From the NCBI GenBank assembly GCA_965221485.1, contig OZ244893.1, positions 3,720,001-3,784,000 on the forward strand: a DNA stretch of 64,000 nucleotides, given 5' to 3'. The notes under the pieces are model-generated. The model saw only the letters and a list, made by a program, of their open reading frames with translations, did not search any database and was not told where the DNA came from. The stretch's first letter is position 1. Each line of letters begins with the position of its first letter. The DNA comes from JAJEBT01 sp965221485 (GTDB taxonomy: Bacteria > Pseudomonadota > Alphaproteobacteria > MPNO01 > UBA830). The translations under genes and the position numbers were made by a program. This document shows, one piece after another, positions 1 through 8,931 of this stretch.

Positions 1-675
1 CTTCATATACTGATTGTGATGGACTGGCTTGTGCCGGACCGAGGTGATGTTGAAGCCGACCACGCCGGGTTTGTCAGCGAATTCCTGCACCGTTTTCAAC
101 GAAGCGTCTGCATCAGAGAACGGAAGATAGACCATCGTGGTCACACCATCCCTGCCAGTAAGGACCTCCTCGGTGAGCCAGCGGTTGTAGGCAAAGGACA
201 GTTCGACTTCCATGCGCGGGTTGGGATGAAGGCCAAGCTGCAGCATCGGAGTGGGAAACATGACCTGGTAGTCGATACCAAGCGCATCCATGGCACGCCT
301 TGCCATCACGATGTCGGGGTGGCCTGTACCGTCGTCCGTGGGTTCGTAGCGCAGGCCGCCCGAATGCTGAATTCTTCCGGCTACATTCTGGAAATTCAGT
401 CCCGGCTGTGCGTTCAGAAGGCCGCCCGGGTTCGTTCCGTCAGGCCGTTCAAACGCCTGTGCCATGTGGCGCATGACAGGGTCTTCGATATATTCGACCA
501 CGCGCGCCCATGAACTGCTCTCGAAATGATGCGCATCGACATCGATGATCAGGATATCGTCGAGCCCGCGTTCTTTCTTTTGCCGGTCAGCCCGGGCGAG
601 CACGTCGGACGTTTTCGTCCCACGGTCAAATTCCTTGATCGCAATTTCCTTTACGCCGTCAATTCTGTCGGTCAT
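1..675 (-). CDS. Amidohydrolase-2 family metal-dependent hydrolase (partial, C-terminus beyond window)
   Basis: The reverse strand encodes 225 residues from an ATG at 675, preceded by a GAGGAG ribosome site, and runs off the window edge without a stop. Residues 45-52 read DVDAHHFE, which resembles the first metal-binding strand (D-x-H-x-H type) of the amidohydrolase-2 TIM-barrel family. Later text such as MFPTPMLQLGLHPNPRMEVELS fits the same superfamily, which includes decarboxylases and lactonases acting on ring or acyl carboxylates. The remaining metal ligands and the catalytic Asp lie outside the window, so the substrate cannot be judged. Family assignment is fairly sure; the reaction is unknown. 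Confidence 0.75.
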   Translation of the reverse strand, partial: MTDRIDGVKEIAIKEFDRGTKTSDVLARADRQKKERGLDDILIIDVDAHHFESSSWARVVEYIEDPVMRHMAQAFERPDGTNPGGLLNAQPGLNFQNVAGRIQHSGGLRYEPTDDGTGHPDIVMARRAMDALGIDYQVMFPTPMLQLGLHPNPRMEVELSFAYNRWLTEEVLTGRDGVTTMVYLPFSDADASLKTVQEFADKPGVVGFNITSVRHKPVHHNQYMK

Positions 676-995
676 TTCCGGATCTCCTCAGACTTCAAGA
701 CGACTATAGCATGACTGCGGGATCATATGGGATCCGGATGGTGCCAACAGGACATGGGTCGCGTTCTGATTTCCGGATCGTCCGCGCGGCAGGGCCCTGA
801 ATGCGGATCCGCAAACGGTGTTGTTACGAGATCGGCACCCTGTCCTGCCTGCTTTTGCGTGTTACCGACAGGCGAGGGAGGAGTCCCGAAAGGCCGGCGG
901 GGTAAGGATCGGCAAGAGGCCAGCGTCGGTCCGGTACGAACGCTCCCTTCCCGGCACCGTGCCGCGGCTGCGGGGCCAGGGTCCGGATTTCCGGG
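676..995. other. Gene-free spacer
   Basis: This 320-base stretch separates the amidohydrolase promoter side from the end of xerC. Overlapping frames on both strands are open only because of the high GC content; none has a ribosome site or recognisable protein. The ribosome site and presumably the promoter of the amidohydrolase lie at its left end. Confidence 0.5.
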
Positions 996-1976
996 TCAGA
1001 CGGGTTGATCAGCGTTCCGGTGTGACCTGGTTGTGGCCCGGGGATGCGCCCGTTCATAGACGTTGGTCAGTTGCTGCACATCCACTTCCGTATAGCGCTG
1101 GGTCGTGGACAAGGAGGCGTGCCCAAGGAGTTCCTGGATGGTTCTGAGATCGCCGCCGCCTGCAAGAAGATGCGTGGCGAAGCTGTGTCGGAGGGCATGC
1201 GGAGTGGCAGACTCAGGTAACCCCAGATCCAGACGCAAGGTTCGAACCATACGCTGTACGACTCCGGCGTTCAGGCGTCCGCCGCGTGCTCCATAAAAAA
1301 GAGGCCGTCCAGCCTCCCGGGGAAAAGGGCAAGCCCTGCGGTAGGTATCAATTGCGTCGACGACCGCGGGCAAGAGAGGAACAAGACGCTGCTTCCTGCC
1401 CTTTCCTGTAATCACAAGGATGTCACCGACTGGAGCGTCCTCCTGATCAAGACTGAGCGCCTCATCGATGCGCAATCCGCAGCCATACATCAGAGTGAGA
1501 ACCGCGACATCCCGTGCAGCGATCCATTTCTCGGGCGCCAGTTCGGCCGCACGGCGCAAAAGGTCCAGTGCATCCGATTCCGTCAGGGGCCTGGGAACGC
1601 TCTTCCGAAGTCTGGGCGTCCTGATTTCTGCCAGTGTCGGGTTGGATGCCCGGCCGGTTCGCTCGAGGAACCGGAAGAGGCTCCGGATCGCCGACAGGGC
1701 GCGGGCGGTCGATGTTCGTGACAGGCCTTCCCGGGTGCGCTGTGCAAGCCAGGCCCGAAAATCCGCTGCCTGAAGCGAAGACAGGCCAGCAAGGCCGGCA
1801 GGGGCGCCCAGATAATCTGCAGTAAAAGCAAGAAAACCGGAGACATCCCGCGCATAGGCGTCAACTGTATGCCGCGAAGTGCGCCGTTCCGATGAAAGCC
1901 ATTTCTGCCAATCGGCCAATGCTTCCTGCAGGCCGTCATCCGCAACGAAGACGATCAGGGCGCGTTTTTCAGACAC
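996..1976 (-). CDS. xerC: Tyrosine recombinase XerC
   Basis: This 326-residue protein is a site-specific tyrosine recombinase that with XerD resolves chromosome dimers at dif near the division septum. The N-terminal core-binding (SAM-like) domain spans about residues 15-105 and the catalytic domain about 125-310. The full catalytic set is visible: R169 (CGLRIDEAL), K192 (ITGKGRKQR), H260 and R263 (HALRHSFATHLL), H286 (LGHASL) and nucleophile Y295 (TQRYTEV). It overlaps the end of the upstream DUF484 gene by 22 bases, so the two are translated from one message. The DUF484-xerC pairing is common in proteobacteria and favours XerC over a phage integrase. Confidence 0.93.
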   Translation of the reverse strand: MSEKRALIVFVADDGLQEALADWQKWLSSERRTSRHTVDAYARDVSGFLAFTADYLGAPAGLAGLSSLQAADFRAWLAQRTREGLSRTSTARALSAIRSLFRFLERTGRASNPTLAEIRTPRLRKSVPRPLTESDALDLLRRAAELAPEKWIAARDVAVLTLMYGCGLRIDEALSLDQEDAPVGDILVITGKGRKQRLVPLLPAVVDAIDTYRRACPFPREAGRPLFYGARGGRLNAGVVQRMVRTLRLDLGLPESATPHALRHSFATHLLAGGGDLRTIQELLGHASLSTTQRYTEVDVQQLTNVYERAHPRATTRSHRNADQPV

Positions 1977-2662
1977 AGTTTGAGCCGGATCTCGAGGACA
2001 TCAGCAAGAAACGCGAGCAGATCCGCGGCCTGGTTCTGGTGGAAACCCTGTTCCCGGGCCGATCCCAGCGCCAGCATCATAACAGGCGCATTCCGGCCGG
2101 CTCTCAGTCTCACATATGCGACCGATTGGACCTGGCCTGCTGCAGCACCGAAGATGCGGGCGTCGCCGGTGGTATTTTCGAGGAGAGTAATTCTCCGCTT
2201 CGGTTCGAGAAATTTTCCAACCGACCGGGCCTCAAGGGAGACGGCACCGTCGGGAACAGGGATGGACCCGGACTCCGCGCAAAGGGCCGCGGCCGCGATA
2301 TCCAGAATCTCCGGCAGTCTGGTTCTCACGATCCGGCCCACGGACTTAATGGTCGAGCTGTTTATGATCGCAAGGACGGCCTTCTGGACTCGCGCCTGCC
2401 CGGCGGTATTTTCATCGACGGTGGCGAGCAGTTGCTGTTCCTGGCGGCGCAGTCTGCTGGTCTCCCGTTGCAGACGTTGGAGCAGAAAATACTGCATGTC
2501 CACAACTGTCTGACCATGCTGATATTGGGGCGGAAGGAGAGACGCTATGACTTCGGGCCTGGTCTCGAGAAAATCCGGATGACGCCGAAGCCATTCGGCA
2601 ACACTGTCAGAGTCCGGTTCCACCGCCGGCAATTGCGCCGCATTCTCTTTGACGTCACTCAT
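1955..2662 (-). CDS. DUF484 family protein (GAF-like)
   Basis: This 235-residue protein belongs to DUF484, a family with a GAF-like fold usually encoded just upstream of xerC; its function is not established. The N-terminus has the family signature around residues 20-55 (VAEWLRRHPDFLETRPEVIASL, then a QYQHGQTVVDMQ stretch). A short coiled-coil (about 57-80) links it to a C-terminal GAF-like half in which a serial run of hydrophobic strands is seen. Its start overlaps the transaldolase stop in an ATGA arrangement (2659-2662) and its end overlaps xerC, so tal-DUF484-xerC is one operon. Confidence 0.85.
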   Translation of the reverse strand: MSDVKENAAQLPAVEPDSDSVAEWLRRHPDFLETRPEVIASLLPPQYQHGQTVVDMQYFLLQRLQRETSRLRRQEQQLLATVDENTAGQARVQKAVLAIINSSTIKSVGRIVRTRLPEILDIAAAALCAESGSIPVPDGAVSLEARSVGKFLEPKRRITLLENTTGDARIFGAAAGQVQSVAYVRLRAGRNAPVMMLALGSAREQGFHQNQAADLLAFLADVLEIRLKLCLKNAP

Positions 2663-3327
2663 TGATCGTCATCCAGGATCGACTGACCGGTCTTTTTCCA
2701 GTCCGACAAAAAGGTTTCCAGCCCCGACTCCGTGAGGGGATGCTTGAAGAGCTGACGCAAAACGCCCGGCGGGACAGTGGCAATATCGGCACCGATCCTG
2801 GCGGCGTCCACGACATGGCCCGTATTTCTGACCGAGGCGACCAGAACCCGGGTCTCAAGATCCGGGTAGTTTGCATAGATTTCGCAGATGGACTCGATGA
2901 GCGCCATACCGTTCCAGCCGATGTCGTCGATCCTGCCGACAAAGGGTGAGACGAAGGCGGCACCGGCCTTTGCTGCCAGAATGGCCTGACCGGCGGAAAA
3001 GCAAAGCGTAACATTGACGCTGGTTCCTTCGTCAGCCAGCTTTCGGCAGGTTTTCAGACCGTCAGGGGTGAGCGGAACCTTGACGGTCACATTGGGGGCG
3101 AGGTTGGCCAGTTTTCGACCCTCGGCCAGCATTGTCACATGGTCGGTTGCAGCCACTTCGGCACTGACCGGACCCGGTACGATGTCGCAGATCTCGCAAA
3201 TCACATCCAGAAACCTGCGTCCCGACCGGGCGACAAGGGACGGGTTGGTCGTAACGCCATCCACGAGGCCGGATTCTGCAAGATCCCTGATTTCTTCTAC
3301 ATCTGCCGAGTCGACAAAGAATTTCAT
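2659..3327 (-). CDS. tal: Transaldolase (TalC/FSA-type, short form)
   Basis: The 222-residue protein is of the small transaldolase / fructose-6-phosphate aldolase type, which transfers a dihydroxyacetone unit in the non-oxidative pentose phosphate pathway through a Lys Schiff base. The start MKFFVDSADVEEIRDLAESG and GVTTNPSL are hallmarks. The Schiff-base lysine is K83 in VTVKVPLTPDGL. I chose the ATG at 3327 because family members begin exactly at this motif; 23 further upstream codons are open but unsupported. Distinguishing transaldolase from FSA activity needs residues I cannot assign reliably. First gene of the tal-DUF484-xerC operon, divergent from priA. Confidence 0.88.
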   Translation of the reverse strand: MKFFVDSADVEEIRDLAESGLVDGVTTNPSLVARSGRRFLDVICEICDIVPGPVSAEVAATDHVTMLAEGRKLANLAPNVTVKVPLTPDGLKTCRKLADEGTSVNVTLCFSAGQAILAAKAGAAFVSPFVGRIDDIGWNGMALIESICEIYANYPDLETRVLVASVRNTGHVVDAARIGADIATVPPGVLRQLFKHPLTESGLETFLSDWKKTGQSILDDDQ

Positions 3328-3410
3328 GGCTGCTCCCGACAAGATACGGGTTGAATGACGACAGGTCTTGCGAATTGGTTGTGCCTTCAAACTCAAGTAA
3401 AGTTTATTCC

Positions 3411-5642
3411 ATGCCCAGCCGTCATTCCACGAGTCCCCTGCGGCCCGAAGTGAGGGTGGTCGGAGTCCTTGTGCCGCAGGCGCTCAACAAGCCCTATGAC
3501 TACGCCGTACCCCCGGGGATGCCAGTGGTGCCCGGTGCGTTTGTGCGTGTACCGCTGCGAAACACGCTCCGGACAGGGGTTGTCTGGGATGATGGACAGG
3601 GGTGCGTGGATGTCCGGAAACTGAAAAAAATCAGTGAATTGCTTGATCTTCCCCCGATGCCGGACGCATCCCGCGCATTTGTCGACTGGATCGCGAACTA
3701 CACACTGGCCGTACCCGGAAACGTATTGCGCATGGCGATGAGTGTTCGTGAGGCGCTGTTGCCGAGAAAAGCCATCGTGACCTATTCCCTCGCTTCCGGG
3801 ATCGGTGACGGAAGCGAATCACTTCCCGATGGTCTGCGCCTCACGGCCTCACGCAAGAAGGTGATCACTGTGCTGTCGGAGACAGCGGCCATGTCTCTCG
3901 GGGACCTGACACGACGCGCCGGGGTGACGCCGCCGGTTGTGCGCAAACTGGCCGAAGCGGGTGTGCTGAAGACCGGATCCGAACAGCTGGAAGATCGGGT
4001 TCCCCAGCCGGATCCACACTGGCAGCGACCCGCCCTGTCCCCGGCTCAGAAAAAAGCTGCGGATCACCTCAAAGGGAAGGTCAGGAGCGGATCGAAGGGA
4101 TTCTCCGTGACGCTTCTTGACGGTGTCACGGGTTCCGGAAAAACAGCGGTGTATTTCGAGGCCATAGCGGCAGCGATTGATGCTGGAAGGCAGGTTGCGG
4201 TCCTGCTGCCTGAAATTGCCCTGACCGGGGACTGGCTTGCCCGCTTCACGGAACGGTTCGGCGTACCCCCGATAGTCTGGCATTCCAATCTCTCTGCAAG
4301 TGAACGGCGCCGCAACTGGCGGGCCGTTCTCGGCGGCACGGCGCGGCTTGTGGTGGGTGCGCGGTCAGCCTTGCTGCTGCCTTTTCGGGATCTTGGCCTG
4401 ATCATTGTTGACGAGGAGCACGACACCAGTTTCAAACAAGAGGACGGCGTGATTTACAATGCTCGTGACATGGCGGTGGTGAGAGGGCGTATCGGAGACT
4501 TTCCAGTTATTCTGTCGTCGGCCACACCCTCTCTGGAGACGGTTGATAACGTGTGGCGCGGGCGGTACGGACGAGTTTCCCTGACCGAACGCTTTGCTGG
4601 AGCCCGGTTGCCGAAAATTGCTGTTGCCGATCTCAGGCAGGATGCGCCGGATTCCGGCAGCTGGATTTCAAAGACACTGGGCGATGAGATCGCGCGGACC
4701 CTGGATGCCGGGGAACAGGTAATGCTGTTTCTCAACCGTCGCGGCTATGCCCCGCTGACCGTGTGCCGCGCCTGTGGTCATTATGTCGATTGTCCGCACT
4801 GCACGGCACGTCTGGTCGAGCATCGTTCGAGCGGGCGGTTGCACTGTCATCATTGCGGTTATCAGCAATCAAAGCCGACCCGATGCCCGTCCTGCGATGC
4901 GGAAGGCCGGTTTGCGGCCTGCGGACCCGGTGTGGAGCGGATTTCGGAAGAGGTCGAGGCGTGCTTTCCCGCAGCCCGGCTTGCCGTGATGTCAAGTGAC
5001 ACGGTCGAAACTCCCGAAGCGTCCCAGGCTCTCGTCGATCGTATGCAGCGACGTGAAATCGATATTCTGATTGGCACACAGATCGTGGCCAAGGGTTTTC
5101 ATTTCCCCTTCCTGACTCTGGTTGGTGTCATTGATGCCGATCTTGGCCTGTCGGGCGGTGATCTTCGCGCGGCTGAACGGACCTTTCAGCTCCTTCACCA
5201 GGTTTCGGGCCGGGCCGGGCGAGGACAAAGGCAGGGTCGAGCTGTTCTTCAGACCTACAATCCTGATCATCCCGTGATTGGTGCCCTGATTTCGGGAGAT
5301 CGGGACAAGTTTCTGGAAGCGGAGGCAGAAGCGCGGCGTCAATTTGGCATGCCGCCCTACGGCCGTCTGGCTGCGATCATCCTGTCGGGCCGCCACGAAG
5401 GGGAGGTTGATGCGACTGCCAATGCGCTTGGGCGCGCCGCACCCCTGCAAGCGGGCGTGGAAATCCTTGGGCCCGCCCCGGCGCCGATCGCTGTGATCAG
5501 GAACCGTCATCGGCGGAGATTTCTTGTCTGCGCACGCAAGGATGTGAATATTCAGGGATTTCTTCGTAACTGGGTGTTTGCGGTCAGGCCGCCAGGTGAT
5601 GTCAGGGTTGTGGTCGATGTCGATCCCTACAGTTTTCTTTGA
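3411..5642 (+). CDS. priA: Primosomal protein N' (PriA helicase)
   Basis: PriA is a 3'-5' superfamily 2 helicase that recognises stalled forks and reloads the replisome. With the ATG at 3411 it has 743 residues. The N-terminal 3'-DNA-binding domain (about 12-110) contains VVGVLVPQALNKPYDYAVP. The helicase core has Walker A GVTGSGKT at about 238-245 and the DEEH box at about 334-337. The zinc-binding insert shows paired cysteines (CRACGHYVDCPHC, then CHHCGYQ and CPSC). The open frame extends 20 codons further to 3351, but that part is unlike PriA and overlaps the tal upstream region. In many alphaproteobacteria priA precedes the ATP synthase operon; here it does not. Confidence 0.93.
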   Translation: MPSRHSTSPLRPEVRVVGVLVPQALNKPYDYAVPPGMPVVPGAFVRVPLRNTLRTGVVWDDGQGCVDVRKLKKISELLDLPPMPDASRAFVDWIANYTLAVPGNVLRMAMSVREALLPRKAIVTYSLASGIGDGSESLPDGLRLTASRKKVITVLSETAAMSLGDLTRRAGVTPPVVRKLAEAGVLKTGSEQLEDRVPQPDPHWQRPALSPAQKKAADHLKGKVRSGSKGFSVTLLDGVTGSGKTAVYFEAIAAAIDAGRQVAVLLPEIALTGDWLARFTERFGVPPIVWHSNLSASERRRNWRAVLGGTARLVVGARSALLLPFRDLGLIIVDEEHDTSFKQEDGVIYNARDMAVVRGRIGDFPVILSSATPSLETVDNVWRGRYGRVSLTERFAGARLPKIAVADLRQDAPDSGSWISKTLGDEIARTLDAGEQVMLFLNRRGYAPLTVCRACGHYVDCPHCTARLVEHRSSGRLHCHHCGYQQSKPTRCPSCDAEGRFAACGPGVERISEEVEACFPAARLAVMSSDTVETPEASQALVDRMQRREIDILIGTQIVAKGFHFPFLTLVGVIDADLGLSGGDLRAAERTFQLLHQVSGRAGRGQRQGRAVLQTYNPDHPVIGALISGDRDKFLEAEAEARRQFGMPPYGRLAAIILSGRHEGEVDATANALGRAAPLQAGVEILGPAPAPIAVIRNRHRRRFLVCARKDVNIQGFLRNWVFAVRPPGDVRVVVDVDPYSFL

Positions 5643-5675
5643 AGGAGTCTGCTGCAATTCCAGGGTTTCGTGGAG

Positions 5676-7082
5676 ATGAGTGAAATCCGTCCCTTCCACG
5701 AAATGAGCCTGGCGAACGGTGATGTCAGGGACGCCTATAGAGGCCTGTCCTTATGGCTTGATGGTCTTTCTCCGGCCGTCCTTGAAAGCAAGTGCCAGGA
5801 CTCCGACCGGATTCGCGCAGAACGAGACTTTTCGGCTGCGGAGAGGCCAGACCTGGATGGTCAGGGAAGACCTTTCGCGCTGGACCCCGTGCCACGGATT
5901 TTCACTGCAGATGAATGGGATTTCCTGTCGCGTGGCGTGGTTCAGAGAGTGCGGGCTCTGAACCTTTTTCTGGCCGATATCTACCATGATGCAGAAATTG
6001 TCCGGTCTGGCTTCCTGCCTGCCGATCTGGTTTTTGGCAGTCCCGGATATCAGGTTCAGATGCACGGCTTCGATGTGCCCGGGGGCGTTTATGCGGCGTT
6101 GGCTGCTATTGATCTTGTCCGTGTCAGCGAGACCCGGTTTCTGGTTATCAAGGACAATCTGCATGCTCCATCGGGAATTGCCCGGATGATGGAGAATCGC
6201 TCCATCACGGAGCAACTCTTTCCCGGTCTGATTTCCGATAACGCAGTCGTTCCCTTGCAGGATTGCGGACAACGCCTGCTTCAGACTGTCCGTTCCCTGT
6301 CGCCGACCGGGGGGTTACGGGGAAGGGTTGTCCAGCTTTCCAACCGGGACTCGGGAGAGGGATATTTCGAGGATGCATGGCTGGCATCGAGCCAGGGTAT
6401 CGAACGGGTCGAAGCTCAGGATCTCCGGATCTGGGGCGGACAGGTTCAGGTGCGGACCACCGGCGGTATCGGTACCGTCGACATCATTCGGCATTCCATT
6501 GATGGAACCCTTCTGGATCCACTTATTCTGAATCCTCAATCGGATCAGGGTGTGGCCGGTCTGGTTTCCGTGTACAGGTCCGGAGGAGTGGCAGTTGTGA
6601 ATGCCATCGGTACTGCCGTTGCCGGGGACCCATTCATCGGTCCGTTGGTAGGGGACATGATACGCCATTATCTCGGCGAGGAACCAGTTCTGGAATACTG
6701 GCAGGCCTGCCAAGCGGAAGAAAACACGGTTTCTGCTGTTGATCAGGACCGATTTCGCAAACATGGAATGGGGACTTGCGGCATCGCAGACGGTGCATAT
6801 CCAGGTCTTCTGGCGTCGCGGTCAAGAGAGCTGCCTTCGTCATTGCCCGAATCGGTCGCGGATGCGGAACCCGATGCCTCGACGGAACCGGTGCTTTCGC
6901 ACTGTCCCGGATGGACCGGTGCAGAGATCGGTCAGCGTCCTGTCGTTCTTCGCATGTTTGTGCTGGCGGGAGAGCATGCGGAGGTCTTGCCGGGAGCGTT
7001 GACCAATGTTGTGGCCGGCCCCTCAATTGCGAATGCCGAGGACATCATCGGGATGAAGGATACATGGGTTCTGGAGGGCTGA
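5676..7082 (+). CDS. Circularly permuted ATP-grasp type 2 family protein
   Basis: This roughly 468-residue protein matches the circularly permuted ATP-grasp (DUF404/DUF407) family, proposed peptide or amide ligases of unknown substrate. Recognisable stretches are VVQRVRALNLFLADIYHDAEIVRSG, the YQVQMHGFDVPGGVYAALAAIDLVR strand pair, VIKDNLHAPSGI, and the C-terminal ALTNVVAGPSIANAEDIIGMKDTWVLEG. The product would be cytoplasmic; no signal is seen. In the usual operon it is followed by an alpha-E (DUF403) gene and a transglutaminase. Here only the transglutaminase follows, 288 bases away. The upstream codon ATG at 5670 is equally possible. Family call is secure, role inferred from context. Confidence 0.85.
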   Translation: MSEIRPFHEMSLANGDVRDAYRGLSLWLDGLSPAVLESKCQDSDRIRAERDFSAAERPDLDGQGRPFALDPVPRIFTADEWDFLSRGVVQRVRALNLFLADIYHDAEIVRSGFLPADLVFGSPGYQVQMHGFDVPGGVYAALAAIDLVRVSETRFLVIKDNLHAPSGIARMMENRSITEQLFPGLISDNAVVPLQDCGQRLLQTVRSLSPTGGLRGRVVQLSNRDSGEGYFEDAWLASSQGIERVEAQDLRIWGGQVQVRTTGGIGTVDIIRHSIDGTLLDPLILNPQSDQGVAGLVSVYRSGGVAVVNAIGTAVAGDPFIGPLVGDMIRHYLGEEPVLEYWQACQAEENTVSAVDQDRFRKHGMGTCGIADGAYPGLLASRSRELPSSLPESVADAEPDASTEPVLSHCPGWTGAEIGQRPVVLRMFVLAGEHAEVLPGALTNVVAGPSIANAEDIIGMKDTWVLEG

Positions 7083-7370
7083 CACTAACCCGGGGATCCG
7101 GAATGCCGCTTTCTGCGTGCTTTGCCGGGCCCTGCCCGGTCGTTCCGCTCTCGGCGCGAGCAGGATTCAAACGAGGAGCAGGATCGGTTGATAGCGAGCG
7201 AGTCACGGCTGCATCCGGACCTGGTGTTCGCAAAGACCGGAGTCGTTGCGAGTACCGGTATTGTCAGGTGGAGGTTGCTGGCCATTGCCTGATTCCGAAC
7301 CGATTGGGGGTGTTGCCAGTCGTAACGCCTCATGAACCGGATTGTCCGGGCTGACCTGAGGACCGAAGAG
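7083..7370. other. Spacer where an alpha-E gene would be expected
   Basis: This 288-base gap lies between the ATP-grasp and transglutaminase genes. I translated it by eye looking for the start of an alpha-E protein (typically an LSR-x-A-x-x-xYWMGRYxER-like beginning) and found no such remnant. No strong hairpin with a T-run is visible. Confidence 0.5.
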
Positions 7371-8180
7371 ATGCATTTCAGGGTTTTTCATTGCACGACC
7401 TACGGCTACGAACGGCCGCCTGCTTCGTCTGTACAGGTTCTGAAGTTGACAGCCCGACAGGACACAAGTCAGTCAGTCATCGACTGGAAGGTCATGGCGG
7501 ACGGACATCTCCATGCCTGGTCCGATGCTTTTGGCAACGCCTGTCACACGCTTGTCAACAGAAGTGTCGGAACGACAGTAGACATTGTGGCGGAAGGCGA
7601 GGTCATCACGAAAGACATGCTGGGTGTCCATCGGGACTTTGGTGATACCATGCCCCGGGAGGTGTTTCTGAATCAGACCGCCAGAACTCTTCCCAATAAC
7701 GGGATGATGGTTCTTGCGGATGAAATCAAACCGCTTCTGGCTGACAATGCGCTCAATGCGATGCATCGGCTTATGGATGCGGTCCGGGAACGGATCCAGT
7801 ATGCCGGCGGTGAGACAGACGTATCGTCGACCGGCGCGGATGCGTTTTCCGGCGGGCGCGGCGTGTGCCAGGACCATGCCCATGTGTTTATCGGTTGCGC
7901 CCGCCATCTGGGTGTGCCGGCGCGCTATGTCTCTGGCTACCTTTATAACGGCGAACAGGATCGACCGTTTCCTGCGGGTCATGCCTGGGCCTCAGCCTGG
8001 ATCGATGATCTGGGCTGGGTCGGGTTCGATATCTCGAACGGCATTGCTCCCTACGAGCACCATATCTGCATTGCTACCGGACTGGATTATGATTCCGCTG
8101 CACCGGTTCGCGGAACATGCCTCGGTGAAACCGTCGGCGAGACCATGAGCGTAGCTCTGATGGTGGAGGCTCTTTCCTGA
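7371..8180 (+). CDS. Transglutaminase-like cysteine protease family protein
   Basis: The 269-residue protein has the N-terminal transglutaminase beta domain (about 1-90, from MHFRVFHCTTYGYERP) and a transglutaminase core. The catalytic triad is visible: C166 in GVCQDHAH, H204 in GHAWASAWI and D220 in GFDISNG. Members found with circularly permuted ATP-grasp proteins are thought to be peptidases that act on the amide product of the ligase, but this is not proven. I chose the ATG at 7371, where family members start; a 13-codon extension to 7332 is open. There is no signal peptide. It ends convergent to the DUF1989 gene. Confidence 0.88.
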   Translation: MHFRVFHCTTYGYERPPASSVQVLKLTARQDTSQSVIDWKVMADGHLHAWSDAFGNACHTLVNRSVGTTVDIVAEGEVITKDMLGVHRDFGDTMPREVFLNQTARTLPNNGMMVLADEIKPLLADNALNAMHRLMDAVRERIQYAGGETDVSSTGADAFSGGRGVCQDHAHVFIGCARHLGVPARYVSGYLYNGEQDRPFPAGHAWASAWIDDLGWVGFDISNGIAPYEHHICIATGLDYDSAAPVRGTCLGETVGETMSVALMVEALS

Positions 8181-8219
8181 CCTTGGCCGTGTCTGTTGAA
8201 CCTTAACTGCCTGTGGTTG

Positions 8220-8257
8220 CCGGGTTTCCGGGAGCAGGCTCGCTCTCCGGAAGCCGG
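8220..8257. terminator. Hairpin between convergent genes (possible bidirectional terminator)
   Basis: CCGGGTTTCCGGGAGC at 8220-8235 can pair with GCTCTCCGGAAGCCGG at 8242-8257 with small bulges around a 6-base loop. It sits between the convergent transglutaminase and DUF1989 genes. There is no T-run on either side, so it may slow polymerase or protect 3' ends rather than act as a classical terminator. Confidence 0.4.
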
Positions 8258-8301
8258 ACTACCGGTCAGGGCCGGGACTGATCGAAACACAGCGGACGCC
8301 G

Positions 8302-8931
8302 TCACGAATCGTAGATCCTGATACCAAGCGGGCCCGATCGGCCATTATTGGTTGGCGACGTATCCGCAGGGCAGGCGGACACGGCAGCGAGGATATCCAT
8401 CTCGGCGCGAAGTTCCAGATAGTCCTCGGGCCTGACCTCGGTCGGCAGGATCCGGAAGCTTCCGTCGCTTGTCAGGTCAACGTTCATGAAGACATTGAAG
8501 ACATCGATGATGTCATCGCCGGTCAAACCATAGGGTTCGACCGCTTCGCGAAGATTTTCCTGGCAGGATCGGTGACTGCCTGGTGGCAGGCCGTCCCGAA
8601 TCTGGTAGAGCCGGGACGAACAGCGCCCACCCATATTTCCCCAATGGTTCGGATACGTGTCTTCCAGCACCGTCATCATGACGTTTTCACGGGGTGGTTT
8701 GGAGTAGAAATACTGAAACGACTTGCTGGTTCCCGTGCCGGCAATGACATTGATGGCCCAGCTCTGGCCACAGTGAAACATCTCCTTCGTATCATTGGCA
8801 TTGAAGAAAACACAGTCACCCACCTGCCCTCCGGTAATCTGGCGGATTCGGAAAACCTGTCCCTGCCGGACGATGAAGCTGCGGCCGTAACGGGCCGGAA
8901 TTTCGAAAGCGTCGAGAAGTTTGCCAGGCAT
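8302..8931 (-). CDS. DUF1989 / urea carboxylase-associated family protein
   Basis: The 209-residue protein belongs to the DUF1989 family, often annotated as urea carboxylase-associated protein or aminomethyltransferase-like. Typical stretches are SFIVRQGQVFRIRQITGGQVGDCVFFNANDTKE near the start, LYQIRDGLPPGSHRSCQENLREAVEPYGL in the middle and DVFNVFMNVDLTSDGSF, with conserved Cys and His residues that could bind metal. The ATG at 8931 follows AAAGGA; 15 extra upstream codons are open but unlikely. In many genomes relatives accompany urea carboxylase/allophanate hydrolase, but no such genes are here. Its molecular function is unknown to me. Confidence 0.8.
   Translation of the reverse strand: MPGKLLDAFEIPARYGRSFIVRQGQVFRIRQITGGQVGDCVFFNANDTKEMFHCGQSWAINVIAGTGTSKSFQYFYSKPPRENVMMTVLEDTYPNHWGNMGGRCSSRLYQIRDGLPPGSHRSCQENLREAVEPYGLTGDDIIDVFNVFMNVDLTSDGSFRILPTEVRPEDYLELRAEMDILAAVSACPADTSPTNNGRSGPLGIRIYDS

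Noticed and set aside
7083..7330. Possible tRNA-like stretch (GTTTGAATCC on the reverse strand near 7160)
   Set aside because: No acceptor or anticodon stem could be folded around it.
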